Below, piece after piece: positions 1 through 9,403 of a stretch of 64,000 nucleotides of DNA. Source of the DNA: Gemmataceae bacterium. Its GTDB lineage: Bacteria > Planctomycetota > Planctomycetia > Gemmatales > Gemmataceae. The notes beneath the pieces were generated by a model. It did no database searches and had not been told where the DNA came from. It saw only the letters and a list, made by a program, of their open reading frames with translations. Made by a program: the position numbers and the translations under genes. Positions within the stretch are counted from its first letter, which is position 1, and the number at the start of each line of letters is the position of its first letter. Location: positions 1 to 64,000 of the forward strand of contig SIAQ01000010.1 in the NCBI GenBank assembly GCA_009697105.1, read 5' to 3'.

Positions 1-480
1 CCACGGTGCATCATTTTACGGTTGATGATCCCGAACGCGATCTCGATCTGGTTAAGCCACGAGCTGTGTTTCGGCGTGTACACAAATCGGATCCGATGGC
101 CCGGCAATGACAAAAACTCGCGACGGCTGACCTGCGACTTCAGGATGCCTCGCCGGCCTTTGATCCCCAAGTCGGCGACGACGCCACATTGATCGGCGAC
201 CCATTCCACCATACTCGCCGACCAATGAATGTTGAGGTTGTCGAGCACGAAAACCCACGGTGCCTGCGGATCGGTGGCCACCACGCGGGCGATGTGGTTG
301 ACAAAATCAGGCTTTGGGGCGATTCGAGGTACGTCCGACACACTTCGATTGCTTGTCGTTGGAAGAGGACAGGATCTTTCTCCGTGGTGTTGATCCACAT
401 CTTGCGGCGATGCGGTTGCCGTGTCAACGATGCCCGAAACAGTTCACCCGCCGGGGCCGCTGCAACGACTACATATCGCG
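1..480 (-). pseudogene. IS630-family transposase relic (3' end beyond window start)
   Basis: On the minus strand the bases translate, in two different frames, into pieces of an IS630/Tc1-type DDE transposase. Bases about 430-310 give a segment with HRRKMWINTTEKDP and AIEVCRTYLE. After a frame change near 300, bases 300-1 give VFVLDNLNIHWS and HSSWLNQIE, which are the second Asp and the Glu regions of the DDE catalytic domain. The stretch that should carry the first catalytic Asp is missing between the two pieces, so a deletion plus frameshift has removed it. The N-terminal helix-turn-helix is also not recognisable. The gene is dead as read here and its last codons lie before base 1. Identification rests on motif recognition of the family. 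Confidence 0.75.
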
Positions 481-674
481 CGAAACAAGAATACGGCCCC
501 GGTCAAGTTGAGCGACTGGATACTTCTTATGCCCCGCAAAAAGGATGAGCCGGCGTCCTAAGTAAAACGGACTCATCGCCGAAGCGCGGTCCAACGTGGA
601 TCTTTCAGTCGGCATCGACGTGCCGACAACCACGAAGCGGGCTCGCTCGGCTCATCTTTTTCAAGGAGTTATCC

Positions 675-746
675 ATGCGCTTCTACAACTACTCCCACGC
701 ATTCTATTGCAGCGTCGATCTGCACGCAAGTAGCAGTGACGAGTGA
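675..746 (+). pseudogene. N-terminal fragment of an IS110-type transposase
   Basis: A start codon with a good ribosome binding site (AAGGAG, 6 bases upstream) opens a 23-codon frame beginning MRFYNYSHAFYCSVDLHA. This closely resembles the first residues of planctomycete IS110-family (DEDD) transposases, whose first catalytic Asp lies in the VDLHA segment. The frame stops at once in a TGA within a GTGACGAGTGACGAG tandem stretch, and no further transposase sequence follows. It is best read as the left end of an IS110 element cut off by a rearrangement. The match is short, so confidence is moderate. Confidence 0.5.
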
Positions 747-812
747 CGAGCAAGAAGAACACGCCTTGAATTGCATTCACTCGCCACTCGCCACTCGTCC
801 CTCGCCACTCGC
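733..812. repeat. Short tandem repeats (GTGACGA and CTCGCCA units)
   Basis: Bases 737-751 contain GTGACGAGTGACGAG and bases 778-812 contain repeated ACTCGCC/ACTCGTCC units. The two runs are roughly inverted relative to each other. They lie in the decayed stretch between the transposase relics and the first intact gene. Bases 813-960 show nothing else that I can identify. Confidence 0.5.
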
Positions 813-960
813 GCGGAACCATCCCGGTGCGGAAGTTCGGAAGCATCCTGCTGCAAGAAAATGAATCGGTTGCATCGATTACGACGTGCAAAAATCAAAT
901 GCAAATGTCGCCGAGGAAGGAACGTAGCTCAACTTTTAGGGGGCATAGAACGGTTCGCCG

Positions 961-1503
961 CTAACCCACCTGCAACTCGGCCAGCCGCGGCCTCACCGAT
1001 GGCCCACAAAACACGCCTTGGCTCAGGCGACTGAACCGGCGCCGAACCCATGAGCAAAGCCGCCGGTAGAGCCGCTCCAACTTTTCCGCGCGGGCGGTGA
1101 AGTCTTGCACTTCAGCCGCCGAGAACTGCGGCACTGGCCGGCCGAACCGGAAGGACGCATACGAGGCATCGAGTCGCAGGCTAGCCCAATACACCGGCCG
1201 GTTTATCGGGTGTGGTCGCAGCAGTTCCAAGACCGGCCAGACGTTCGCCAGGTAGAACCGACCAGCCGGGCTGTACGGCCGATTGTCTTCCAACAGCAAC
1301 TCGTCCTCGCGGAAGATCTCCGGGTGCCAGATGACCACATGCGCCATGTACGGCTCGGTCCGAGCGGGGAGTGGCGGGCGGAGTACGGGCAGGGGCCACT
1401 CCGGGTAGCAAGAGGGGAGGAACACCGCCCCTTCGGCTGCAACCGCATCAGCGAGCAGCGCCTCGTCAGCCTCGTCCGCGTAGAAGCTGATCTGCTTGAC
1501 CAC
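961..1503 (-). CDS. Hypothetical protein (180 aa)
   Basis: I do not recognise a family. The preferred start is GTG at 1503, because a strong Shine-Dalgarno sequence (GGAGGGAG) lies just upstream. An in-frame ATG at 1551 would add 16 residues but has no ribosome binding site. The product begins VKQISFYADEADEALL and appears soluble. A Pro-rich, aromatic central part is followed by an Arg/Leu-rich amphipathic helix near residues 130-160. There is no signal peptide. It stands alone between insertion-sequence relics on one side and the integrase/sucC chimera on the other, so it may be accessory cargo. Confidence 0.55.
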   Translation of the reverse strand: MVKQISFYADEADEALLADAVAAEGAVFLPSCYPEWPLPVLRPPLPARTEPYMAHVVIWHPEIFREDELLLEDNRPYSPAGRFYLANVWPVLELLRPHPINRPVYWASLRLDASYASFRFGRPVPQFSAAEVQDFTARAEKLERLYRRLCSWVRRRFSRLSQGVFCGPSVRPRLAELQVG

Positions 1504-1692
1504 GACTCCCTCCGACGCCGGCGAACGATAATTCGGTGGAATTAATTCCATCTATTTCGGCTATTATTCTTGCTATTCCGGGATCAATTCGATCTAGTAC
1601 ATGAATCGCAAGGGCACCGAAGTGCGGGCGGAACGTCCTCCGCATCGGCGTTGTTCTATCCGGTTTGCGAGCCAATTTCAAGGAAATAATAG

Positions 1693-1989
1693 ATGAATCC
1701 GACCACACAACCCTCGCCGGCACCACCGCCGAAATTACTCGATCAAGTGGCGGGAAAAATGCGGCTGCTTCATTATTCCAAACGCACCGAGTCGGCGTAT
1801 GTCGATTGGATCAAGCGGTACATTTTGTTTCATAATAAACGCCATCCGCGCGAGATGTGCGCAGCGGAGATCGAAGGGTTTTTATCTCATCTCGCGGTCG
1901 AACGCAACGTGGCGGCGAGCACGTAGAACCAGGCGTTCGCGGCGATTTTGTTTCTTTATCAGAAGGTCTTGCAAATCGAGCTGCCGAAT
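1693..1989 (+). pseudogene. Integron-integrase-like N-terminal fragment with amber codon
   Basis: The frame starts at ATG 1693 with AAGGAA upstream. It encodes a core-binding (SAM-like) domain of the tyrosine recombinase/integron integrase type, with KMRLLHYSKRTESAYVDWI, RHPREM and FLSHLAVERNVAAST. TAG at 1924-1926 replaces the CAG (Gln) expected in the conserved STQNQA stretch. The same frame then continues as [20 protein letters not shown] before integrase similarity stops at about base 1989. The catalytic R-H-R-H-Y domain is absent. Two lesions, a nonsense change and a 3' truncation, make it a pseudogene. Confidence 0.75.
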
Positions 1990-2496
<507 letters not shown>

Positions 2497-2515
2497 TTTG
2501 CAGAATATCAATTCC

Positions 2516-2552
2516 AAGCCCAGGGGTGAGGTACTCCGAACCCCTGGGATCG
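2516..2552. repeat. Interspersed palindromic repeat, family A
   Basis: Bases read AAGCCCAGGGGTGAGG then TACTCCGAACCCCTGGGAT, with the CCAGGGGT and ACCCCTGG arms forming a hairpin. Related copies with the same GTGAGGTACTCCGAAC core occur near 9404-9470, 9676-9710 and 48885-48962. Here it lies 20 bases after the sucC stop codon. Confidence 0.7.
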
Positions 2553-2580
2553 AAGAGGCCAAAGCTCCGCTGCCCAATCC

Positions 2581-2739
2581 TCACAGGTCTCCGGGAATGA
2601 TATTCATGTCTACCAACGTGTCCAAGATATAGAGTGTCAAGAACGTACCGAGAACGCCGACGACCACGCCCAGAACTAAAATGACAATAAACTTGACGCC
2701 CCATTCGTTTCGCGTCGCTTCGTTTTGTTGGTTTGACAT
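2581..2739 (-). CDS. Small single-pass membrane protein (52 aa)
   Basis: The start at 2739 is chosen because GGAGG lies nine bases upstream. Longer in-frame starts at 2790 and 2748 would overlap or precede that site. The product has a short polar N-terminus (MSNQQNEATRNEWG), one strongly hydrophobic helix (FIVILVLGVVVGVLGTF, continuing into LTLYIL) and a short acidic tail ending PGDL. No family is recognised. It sits alone between the sucC fragment and another short gene on the same strand. Being so short, it could be spurious, but the ribosome binding site and clear membrane helix support it. Confidence 0.55.
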   Translation of the reverse strand: MSNQQNEATRNEWGVKFIVILVLGVVVGVLGTFLTLYILDTLVDMNIIPGDL

Positions 2740-2864
2740 CGATCTCATCCTCCGCCTCGCCATTTTTGGTCGCAACAACATTTTGTCCAAATGAAACTTA
2801 CAGCCTCGACTCGATTGAGTCGTCGAACTCGGAACTGCCGAAATACCGCTTTACAACCTGAGTC

Positions 2865-3167
2865 TTATTGGCCGCGCATTTGCGCCAGGCGCTCCGCCGC
2901 CCATCCCGGTAAACCGACCGCAACGAACGGATACCACATTCCGCGGAGCGCGATTGGTCCCATATTGACGATGACATGCGATTGGTCCAACTCGGCGACC
3001 GTGATGCCTTCGATGACGATGAGCGAACTCAAATTCTCAGGCAGAAACGGACCATAGTCGAATGCCCGGATTATCGCAATTGCATCGTCCAGATTTCGAG
3101 CGGTGACGCCGAACCCAAGCGGAGCACGCGGCAACGGCGACTTGATCCAGTATGCGTTTAGACCCAT
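2865..3167 (-). CDS. Conserved-looking small hypothetical protein (100 aa)
   Basis: The start at 3167 has GAGGG seven bases upstream. A longer in-frame start at 3200 lacks one. The product (MGLNAYWIKSPLPRAPLGFG...) is compact, with alternating hydrophobic segments such as DDAIAIIRAFDYG, VIEGITVAELDQSHV and GPIALRGMWYPFVAV, ending GWAAERLAQMRGQ. It has no signal peptide or membrane helix. The even hydrophobic pattern and conserved-looking aromatic residues suggest a real folded protein. I cannot assign a function. Confidence 0.6.
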   Translation of the reverse strand: MGLNAYWIKSPLPRAPLGFGVTARNLDDAIAIIRAFDYGPFLPENLSSLIVIEGITVAELDQSHVIVNMGPIALRGMWYPFVAVGLPGWAAERLAQMRGQ

Positions 3168-3456
3168 CGAACCCTCGCCATCACCAAGTGGATGCATCAC
3201 GGTTTCCGCTGCCGGCCACTCTTGGACGCGGCAAAGGGCAAGGAATGCTCCTGTTCAATCTTAGAACGGCGTCGGCTCGACGACGCTTTCTTTTCTTTTT
3301 CGCCGCGAGAGATCAAAGAAAGAAAGCGGTGTCAAGCCACCGCACTCCAAAGTGTCGTCGCCGTCTTTGGCGTGCGTCGGCTTGACGACGCTTTTCTTTC
3401 TTTCTCGTACGCCGGATAGCGCTTCGGCAGCGTGCCCGGCTTCCGTTGATCTGCTT
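3168..3456. repeat. Intergenic stretch with a directly repeated pyrimidine-rich unit
   Basis: No gene is seen. A unit GTCGGCTYGACGACGCTTT followed by TCTTT-rich sequence occurs at 3271-3302 and again at 3377-3407. Between them AAAGAAAGAAAGCGGTGTCAA (3313-3333) is roughly the inverted form. The arrangement could form alternative hairpins. Confidence 0.5.
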
Positions 3457-3840
3457 TTATGGTTTTCCGTAAAGCTCCCATGCCTGCCGAATCAATTCCC
3501 GAATTATTCCACCTTGTTTGGAGATGTCCAATCGATCGATACTGATTTTGAAATACTTGAATTGCCTGTCGTATGCCAAGGTTCTCATACCGGACACATC
3601 AATCTTGACCTTCATTTCCTCGCCTTGGTCGGGAAGCTTGAAATCCATGATTACGTTGACTCTACTGGGACGGAATGCGACGAAGTTCTTGGAAGCTCCG
3701 TTGATCTCAAGGCCGATGTAGTGTCCCTTGTAATTCAGCGAGGCCTTGGGCTGAATCTCCCGTACAAGCTTGGTTTTTTTGCTGGCTTTGGCCTCCCATG
3801 ATTCTCGCGTTGCTGGCTTCTGCTGGAGTGAAAGTCCCAT
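3457..3840 (-). CDS. DUF5655/DUF4268-like C-terminal domain protein, probably truncated (127 aa)
   Basis: The sequence contains RESWEAKASKKT, LNYKGHYIGLEINGASKNF, VAFRPSR and LAYDRQFKYFKISID. These resemble the C-terminal domain of a family of nuclease-like or transport-like proteins usually about 300 residues long. The N-terminal part of that family is absent. Translation could start at ATG 3840 or at GTG 3843. The start overlaps the TGA of the upstream lipoprotein gene by a few bases, so expression would be by translational coupling. I infer a displaced or truncated gene. The family assignment is tentative. Confidence 0.5.
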   Translation of the reverse strand: MGLSLQQKPATRESWEAKASKKTKLVREIQPKASLNYKGHYIGLEINGASKNFVAFRPSRVNVIMDFKLPDQGEEMKVKIDVSGMRTLAYDRQFKYFKISIDRLDISKQGGIIRELIRQAWELYGKP

Positions 3841-4277
3841 CACTTGATATCAAAGTCAAACTTGTTCGCCTCAGGCGCAGCCTTCACTTCGATAGTGCGG
3901 GAACTTTGGCTGTTGTAGTCCGGCGGGATGCGTTCGTGCATGGCGGGCGGTGGGGTTCCGCCGGGGCCTTTGGCGACGGGGGGCGCGACGTTTTTGTCGA
4001 TTTCCTGGGATGTGATCGTCACTTTGTAAACGCCTGGGGTCAGGCCGAATTCGGCTGGGATGTTGAATTTGCCCAGCTCGATCATGGCGCCCGTCTCGTA
4101 CTTTTGCGATGGGTCCGTCGCCTGAAATTTGATGGCGCCGTGATCGAGTGGTTCGCCATTCAGGACAACAGTCCCAGACAGCGCACGGCGGCCGTCGGTA
4201 TTGCCGGCGCAGGCGAGGGGTAGCAACGAAAGCAACAGGAACAAAGGGATGCAAACTTTAGGCATGGTTGACTTCAT
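3840..4277 (-). CDS. Lipoprotein with carboxypeptidase-regulatory-like fold
   Basis: A 145-residue secreted lipoprotein. It has a hydrophobic signal (residues 7-22) ending in the lipobox LACAG, so Cys23 would be lipidated. The mature part carries LSGTVVLNGEPLDHGAIKF and PGVYKVTITSQEID, the pattern of the small planctomycete lipoproteins with a carboxypeptidase-regulatory-like beta-sandwich. A Pro/Gly-rich loop (KGPGGTPPPAMHERIPPDYN) precedes the last strand. It lies 20 bases downstream of a DUF1559 pseudopilin gene on the same strand. The same pairing occurs twice more in this window, which suggests a joint envelope role. Confidence 0.8.
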   Translation of the reverse strand: MKSTMPKVCIPLFLLLSLLPLACAGNTDGRRALSGTVVLNGEPLDHGAIKFQATDPSQKYETGAMIELGKFNIPAEFGLTPGVYKVTITSQEIDKNVAPPVAKGPGGTPPPAMHERIPPDYNSQSSRTIEVKAAPEANKFDFDIK

Positions 4278-4297
4278 GGTTATTCGAGGTCGAATAC

Positions 4298-5185
4298 CTA
4301 GCCGTCTTGCGAACTGCTGAGCGGACGCCAGACGGTGGTAAGCGCGATGTTATTGCTGATGAATCGGCCTGTGCCATCGCAGAGTACAACCTGGATGCCG
4401 CCGGCATGTCGGCTGCGTGCGGCGAAAGTGATGTTGGTGCCCGACACCGTGCACGGCGGATTGGGATTCGTGCCGTTGCAATTGAGAGCGGTAAAGTAAC
4501 CAACGTCCGGACTCGTGGAATTGGGCGCGAGGTTCGCCTCGAAGCCAGAGGCCGGCCCCCACCAGATCAGCCCGCGGATGTCGTCGCCTTGTCCCTGGAT
4601 GACTTCAGCCGCCATCAGCGTGTTGCTGACGCCATCGGTGATGCTTGACAAGCGGTAGGCGGTGCCTTTGCCAAACGGTGCGCCCTGAAAAGCAACGCCG
4701 CTCAGGGTCGGCAGGATGTTGGCCGCAGATGTGTCGTCCAATCCGGTGGTGCCGTAATTCAGAGCATAGCTATGATGGGTCACCCCATTCAAACCGTCAC
4801 GCGATCTGTCGCTGGGGCATGACAGAGCGGCAACGCGTTTGCTGGTGGCGTCGATCCAGGGTGGATCGAAGTAGTAGCCGCCGGGTAGTCCCCAGTTGTT
4901 ACAAATGTCGCTGAGGGCTTTTTGTTCGAGGTAAGGCAACACCAGCTGCATCCAGGTTCCGCGGCAGCATCCCTGCGGGCTGACTCCCATCGGCAGTACC
5001 TTGTTGGCATCGTTGTAGAGGTGAATTGCAATGCCGAGTTGTTTGAGATTGTTCAAACACTGAGTCCGCGCCGCCGCCTCGCGCACCTTCTGCACGCCTG
5101 GCACCAACAAGGCAATCAAGATTGCGATGATGGCAATGACGACGAGCAACTCAATAAGAGTGAAAGCGGAGCGGGATTTCATCAA
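4298..5185 (-). CDS. DUF1559 pseudopilin-like protein
   Basis: A 295-residue protein beginning with a type IV prepilin-type signal, [25 protein letters not shown]. Cleavage is expected before Phe8, with Glu at position 5 of the mature protein. [20 protein letters not shown], the DUF1559 signature, follows. The C-terminus has the H-x9-DG motif (SRHAGGIQVVLCDGTGRF). Such proteins are highly multiplied in planctomycetes, are processed by a prepilin peptidase and are thought to be envelope-associated. The partner lipoprotein gene follows. The first of two consecutive ATGs is used, with GAGG upstream. Confidence 0.9.
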   Translation of the reverse strand: MMKSRSAFTLIELLVVIAIIAILIALLVPGVQKVREAAARTQCLNNLKQLGIAIHLYNDANKVLPMGVSPQGCCRGTWMQLVLPYLEQKALSDICNNWGLPGGYYFDPPWIDATSKRVAALSCPSDRSRDGLNGVTHHSYALNYGTTGLDDTSAANILPTLSGVAFQGAPFGKGTAYRLSSITDGVSNTLMAAEVIQGQGDDIRGLIWWGPASGFEANLAPNSTSPDVGYFTALNCNGTNPNPPCTVSGTNITFAARSRHAGGIQVVLCDGTGRFISNNIALTTVWRPLSSSQDG

Positions 5186-5284
5186 ATCTCCTCGGTTGCT
5201 TATACTCCCACATCTAGAATATTACGGTTTGGAGCATTACGCAACCAGATTTCGCGAACTAAGAATTCCGATGCCCTCGCGTGC

Positions 5285-7087
5285 TCACTTTGTGCGTGGC
5301 ACCGGGTCGCGCAGGTTGAATACGTTTTCGGAGGGTTCGCCCGTCGTCGGATACCGTGCGGGTTGGCCGACGGGAATCGTGGCGGCGGGATATTCGCGAC
5401 TGTGCACGAATGGGCCGACGAAGCGGAAACGTTCTTCCGCGAAGACCAGGCCGTGCGTTTCGAGGATCGTGCCGGTTTGGCGTTCGAGCGTGGCCAGGGC
5501 GATGTTGTACTCCAAGAGCGTCAGTGCCTCGGAGGTGATCGCGTTGCCCCAATCGTTGAGCGCCTGCAACACATTCAGATAGATGCTTTGGCCTGCCTTG
5601 AACTTTTCGCTTTGCACTTTCACGTTCACCTCGGCGGCGGCGCGGACCTCCTTGAAGGCGTCATACTGCGCGTAGGCGTTGTCGAGATTGCGAACCGTCA
5701 GCGTCAATTCGTGAATCGCCGCATGAAACCCTTGATGTAGATAGGCGCGGTCACGCTCGATCAGCAAGCGAACCTGGCGTTCTTGCGCTCGCCCTGAACG
5801 TAGGCCCAACGGCACGGAAAAATTGACGCCGACTGACCAATCATTGTGCGAGCCGAGCGACGATGTCAGCGTGTCGCCGTTGGGCATGGTGCCGGTCAGG
5901 CCGTTCCAACGGTACGATGCGACGGCGTTGAGCGATGGTAGCGATTGATGCTGGGCCTGGATCAGCTGTTGTTGGTCGGCATCGAGCACGAGCTTGAGTT
6001 CGATGATGTCAGGCCGACGCGCCTCCGCAAGCTGCACGAGATTGTCCCAGTCGATCTTCAGTCGTTCAGTGGCCGGCGCGGAAACGGGCACGATGATGCG
6101 GTCATCCGTCGGCGGCAGGCCGAGGACATTGCGCAGCACGCCTTCGCGCGTCATGACGTTCGCGTCAGCGGCGATGCGGGCCGCTTTGAACTGCGACCAT
6201 GTCACCTTTGCCTGGGCAACATCCTTCAGGTCCGCAAATCCCGCTTTGAGTCGAGCTTGCTCGCGCTCGTGGGCGACTTGCGAAAGATCGACTTGAATCT
6301 TGCGCGCCCAGGCGTCGATACGTGCTTGCACCAGATTCCAGTACGCTTCGGTTACGCCGCGAACGAGTTCCTGCACGCTATCCTTGTACTGGAAGAACGA
6401 GATTTCGGTGTTGATGCGAGCGATGACGATCGGGGCACGATTGACGCGAAAGCCGGCACCCTGCAAGAGCGGTTGCGAGTAGCTGAGTTCGAGCGATGTC
6501 GGCGTATGCGGATTGAGCGAGGCGAAACTCGTGCCCGCGCCGGCGATCCGCGTCGGCGTCGTCAACCAGTTGAGACCGGTCTGCCCGCCGAGCGTGTTGG
6601 TTTGCGCCAGGCCCAGCGTGCTGCGATAGGCGTCGGTCGGCGTGTTCGTGATGCGTGCTCGGCCAAGATTGACTGTATCGAAAACCGACGATGGCGTATC
6701 GGTTCGGCCAACGCTGTTGTTATGCTGCAAGACCGGATCGAAATTCGCTTGCTGTTGATCGATCGTTGTATTGGTGATGGCAGCGTCGTAGATCGTTCGG
6801 CCGCTGGCATTGGCGCTAAGGCCGGTCAGCGTGCGCACGACGCGCGAATTGTCGAGGGCGATGCGGATCGCATCGTCGAGTGGCAGCCGCCATTCCGCAG
6901 TGCCCGGTTTGGGCGCGAGTACGGTTCGCGGCGCTGAGCTGGTGGGCAGCGGCACGGCAGCGGTTGGGCCGGCCTCGCGATAGTCGATGGCGAGTTGCTC
7001 CGGCATAAACGTGGTGTGCAATACGTCCGCCGTCACCCCGCAGCCGCCGGCAATGATGAGCATCAGGATTGGCAGCCAACGCATCAT
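5285..7087 (-). CDS. TolC-family outer-membrane efflux protein
   Basis: A 600-residue protein with a short lipoprotein-type signal (LMLIIAGGCG) followed by two outer-membrane efflux (OEP) repeats of long amphipathic helices. One contains VQELVRGVTEAYWNLVQARIDAW and the other AEARRPDIIELKLVLDADQQQL. The segment LYTSSLGSH...VGVNFSVPLG resembles the beta-barrel strand that precedes the second helical pair. It would form the outer-membrane channel of a tripartite exporter. The gene is the third in a minus-strand set: permease, ATPase, then channel, with 46 bases between the ATPase stop and this start. No adaptor (HlyD/MacA) gene is present in the set. The C-terminal tail is Pro-rich and probably unstructured. 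Confidence 0.9.
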   Translation of the reverse strand: MMRWLPILMLIIAGGCGVTADVLHTTFMPEQLAIDYREAGPTAAVPLPTSSAPRTVLAPKPGTAEWRLPLDDAIRIALDNSRVVRTLTGLSANASGRTIYDAAITNTTIDQQQANFDPVLQHNNSVGRTDTPSSVFDTVNLGRARITNTPTDAYRSTLGLAQTNTLGGQTGLNWLTTPTRIAGAGTSFASLNPHTPTSLELSYSQPLLQGAGFRVNRAPIVIARINTEISFFQYKDSVQELVRGVTEAYWNLVQARIDAWARKIQVDLSQVAHEREQARLKAGFADLKDVAQAKVTWSQFKAARIAADANVMTREGVLRNVLGLPPTDDRIIVPVSAPATERLKIDWDNLVQLAEARRPDIIELKLVLDADQQQLIQAQHQSLPSLNAVASYRWNGLTGTMPNGDTLTSSLGSHNDWSVGVNFSVPLGLRSGRAQERQVRLLIERDRAYLHQGFHAAIHELTLTVRNLDNAYAQYDAFKEVRAAAEVNVKVQSEKFKAGQSIYLNVLQALNDWGNAITSEALTLLEYNIALATLERQTGTILETHGLVFAEERFRFVGPFVHSREYPAATIPVGQPARYPTTGEPSENVFNLRDPVPRTK

Positions 7088-7133
7088 GCGTATTGGGTTC
7101 CATGCTGGTTAGCCGCTCACCTTTGACGAGCGG

Positions 7134-7877
7134 TTAGACCTCGTTCGTGTCATCCACGGTTCGCCGGGCGAGCAGGTTTGCCGCCTCGTTCATGTCGGTC
7201 GTGTCGGCAACGACTTTGCCGTCGATCAAGACCAGGGCACGTTTCGCTCGCCGGGCCACTTCAAGATCGTGCGTGACCAGGATCACCGTTAGCCTGTCGC
7301 GCTCGTTTAGTTGCCGAAACAGCGCCATGATCTCGCGGCTCGTGCGTGTGTCAAGGTTGCCGGTCGGCTCATCGCACAGCAAAATCGGCGGCTCGTTGAT
7401 AAGCGCCCGAGCGATGGCGACGCGTTGTTGCTGTCCGCCGGACAACTGGTTTGGCGTATGATCCATGCGATCGCCCAGGCCGACGCGTTCCAGCATCGTC
7501 GCTGCCCGGCGTTTACGTTCGCCGCGCGGGCACGACGCATTGTAAAGCAATGGCACTTCGACATTGTCGAGCGCCGTCGTCCGTGCCAGCAGGTTGAAGT
7601 TCTGGAACACAAAGCCGATTCGCCGATTGCGTGCGTGTGCCAATTCATCCGTGTTCATGCTAGCGACCTCTTGCTCCGCCAGCCGATAGCTGCCGCTGGT
7701 TGGGCGATCGAGGCAACCAAGCATGTTCATGAGCGTCGATTTTCCGGAGCCTGACGGGCCAATGAGGGCGACGAACTCACCTTCGTGAATCTCGACAGAA
7801 ACGCCGTTCAGGGCGGTCACCTTGACTTCACCCAGATCATACGTCTTGTTTACGTTTCGTAGTTCAATCAATGCCAT
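7134..7877 (-). CDS. ABC transporter ATP-binding protein, MacB/LolD type
   Basis: A 247-residue nucleotide-binding domain with Walker A (GPSGSGKST), Q-loop region (FVFQNFNLL), signature ([15 protein letters not shown]), Walker B ([12 protein letters not shown]) and H-loop (VTHD). The opening [23 protein letters not shown] is typical of the LolD/MacB subfamily, which drives extracytoplasmic transport or mechanotransmission. It is not itself a transport pore. The FtsX-like permease gene upstream (7977-9224) is its natural partner, and the TolC-type gene follows. Unlike E. coli MacB, the ATPase and permease are separate polypeptides here. Confidence 0.95.
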   Translation of the reverse strand: MALIELRNVNKTYDLGEVKVTALNGVSVEIHEGEFVALIGPSGSGKSTLMNMLGCLDRPTSGSYRLAEQEVASMNTDELAHARNRRIGFVFQNFNLLARTTALDNVEVPLLYNASCPRGERKRRAATMLERVGLGDRMDHTPNQLSGGQQQRVAIARALINEPPILLCDEPTGNLDTRTSREIMALFRQLNERDRLTVILVTHDLEVARRAKRALVLIDGKVVADTTDMNEAANLLARRTVDDTNEV

Positions 7878-7919
7878 CTAGGGAACCAGGGATATAGCAT
7901 CTTCCGGAATGCGGTCAAG

Positions 7920-7976
7920 GGTGGAACGCAGTCGGCAGCGGCAGTCGGCAGGTGCCCACCGCCACCTGCTGACTGC
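7920..7976. repeat. Small inverted repeat between permease and ATPase genes
   Basis: The segment GCAGTCGGCAG...GTGGGCACCTGC and its complement CACCGCCACCTGCTGACTGC can pair imperfectly. The hairpin sits immediately downstream of the permease stop codon on the minus strand. It could be a processing or attenuation site that sets unequal permease and ATPase levels, but this is inference. Confidence 0.35.
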
Positions 7977-9224
7977 CTAATCATACCGCAATGCATCAAT
8001 CGGGTCGAGTCGGCTGGCTCGGCGGGCGGGGTAGTAGCCGAAGAATAGGCCGACGGCGGCGGAGAAGGCCAGGGCGATCAGCGCGGCCGGGATCGACACG
8101 ACCCAGGGCCAATTGGCGCTGGGCAGGATGACGTTGATAATCGCGGTGACACCTGCTGACATACCGACGCCGAGCGCGATGCCAATCGCCCCGCCGATAC
8201 TTGAGAGCACGGCCGCCTCGACGAGAAATTGGCGGAGGATATCGCGAGGCCGAGCGCCGAGGGCCATGCGGATGCCGATCTCGCGGGTGCGCTCAGTGAC
8301 GCTGACGAGCATGATGTTCATGATTCCGACGCCTCCGACGACGAGAGAAATTGCGGCAATGGCGGACAGCATGGCGGTGAGCGCGCCCGTGATGATGCCA
8401 AGGATATTCTCGACCTCAGCCATGCTGCGAATTTCAAAGTCGGGCTTTTCGCCGTGAGCGATGCGATGGCGTTCGCGCAGGAGGGCGTCCATTTCCTGCA
8501 TTGCCTGGGCGTTGAGCGTTTCGTTGCGCGCGGAGACGAGGATGACGTTGACGTTGTTGTAGAATTGCGAGCCGTGCACTCGCTTGCGCGCCGTCGTGTA
8601 GGGCATGAGGATGATGTCGTCCTGGTCCTGGCCGACCATGTTGGCGCCTTTTTTCTCGAGTACGCCGACGACGCGCATGGGAATGTTGCGGACGCGAATT
8701 TGTTGTCCGACGGCATCATCGGCGTCGCCAAAAAGCTGCTGGGCGATGGTAATGCCGATGACGCAGACCTTAGCGGCGCCGGCGACATCGCGCTCGGTGA
8801 AGAACTCGCCGACTTTCATGGGCCAATTGCGCACGACGACGTAAGCCGGGCCGACGCCGAGCATCTCCTTTGGCGCCCAGTTGACGTTGCCGCCGATGAC
8901 TTGACCTGTCGCGCCAACGATCGGCGTGACGGCACGGACCGAGTCACATTCGGCGGCGATGGCGTAGGCGTCCTGGGCGGTGAGCGTGATTTTCACACCC
9001 TGTCGAACCCCGCCACTCTGAGCGGATGCGGGAAAGACGAGAATGACGTTGGCGCCGAGATTACGAAACTGATTCTTGACGAGTTGCCCCGCGCCCTGGC
9101 CGATCGAGACCATCGCCATGACCGCAGCGATGCCGATGACGACGCCGAGCACGGTCAGGCACGAGCGCAGTTTGTTTTTGGTGAGCGTTTTGAGCGAGAT
9201 AAAGATAAGGTCGAAAACATTCAT
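7977..9224 (-). CDS. MacB-type ABC transporter permease (FtsX family)
   Basis: A 415-residue inner-membrane permease with the four-helix MacB topology. TM1 is near residues 17-42 (LGVVIGIAAVMAMVSIG), followed by a large periplasmic domain (about 43-285, MacB_PCD type), then three helices near 290-315, 335-365 and 375-400. It ends with PARRASRLDPIDALRYD, the characteristic FtsX/MacB tail. The conserved TERTREIGIRMALGA motif is present. The start at 9224 has AAGG nine bases upstream. The longer in-frame start at 9266 is less likely. It is the first gene of the exporter set. Confidence 0.92.
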   Translation of the reverse strand: MNVFDLIFISLKTLTKNKLRSCLTVLGVVIGIAAVMAMVSIGQGAGQLVKNQFRNLGANVILVFPASAQSGGVRQGVKITLTAQDAYAIAAECDSVRAVTPIVGATGQVIGGNVNWAPKEMLGVGPAYVVVRNWPMKVGEFFTERDVAGAAKVCVIGITIAQQLFGDADDAVGQQIRVRNIPMRVVGVLEKKGANMVGQDQDDIILMPYTTARKRVHGSQFYNNVNVILVSARNETLNAQAMQEMDALLRERHRIAHGEKPDFEIRSMAEVENILGIITGALTAMLSAIAAISLVVGGVGIMNIMLVSVTERTREIGIRMALGARPRDILRQFLVEAAVLSSIGGAIGIALGVGMSAGVTAIINVILPSANWPWVVSIPAALIALAFSAAVGLFFGYYPARRASRLDPIDALRYD

Positions 9225-9403
9225 GCGGTCGCCTTGACAGACGTTGATGCGCTTGGCTACCTTCACTCCATCTTACCCAGTGGACGGGCGTTTCGCAATG
9301 GCCTGCTCGGTATGCGATACGCAGCGCGTGCCCAACAGCACTTGCGAGGGTTAATATCCAATTCAAATCACAGGCTCTGCGCCAGAGTTGTGGGATTTGA
9401 TGA

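Noticed and set aside
778-812. CRISPR-like repeat array
   Set aside because: The units are 7 bases and directly adjacent with no spacers. It is a simple tandem repeat.
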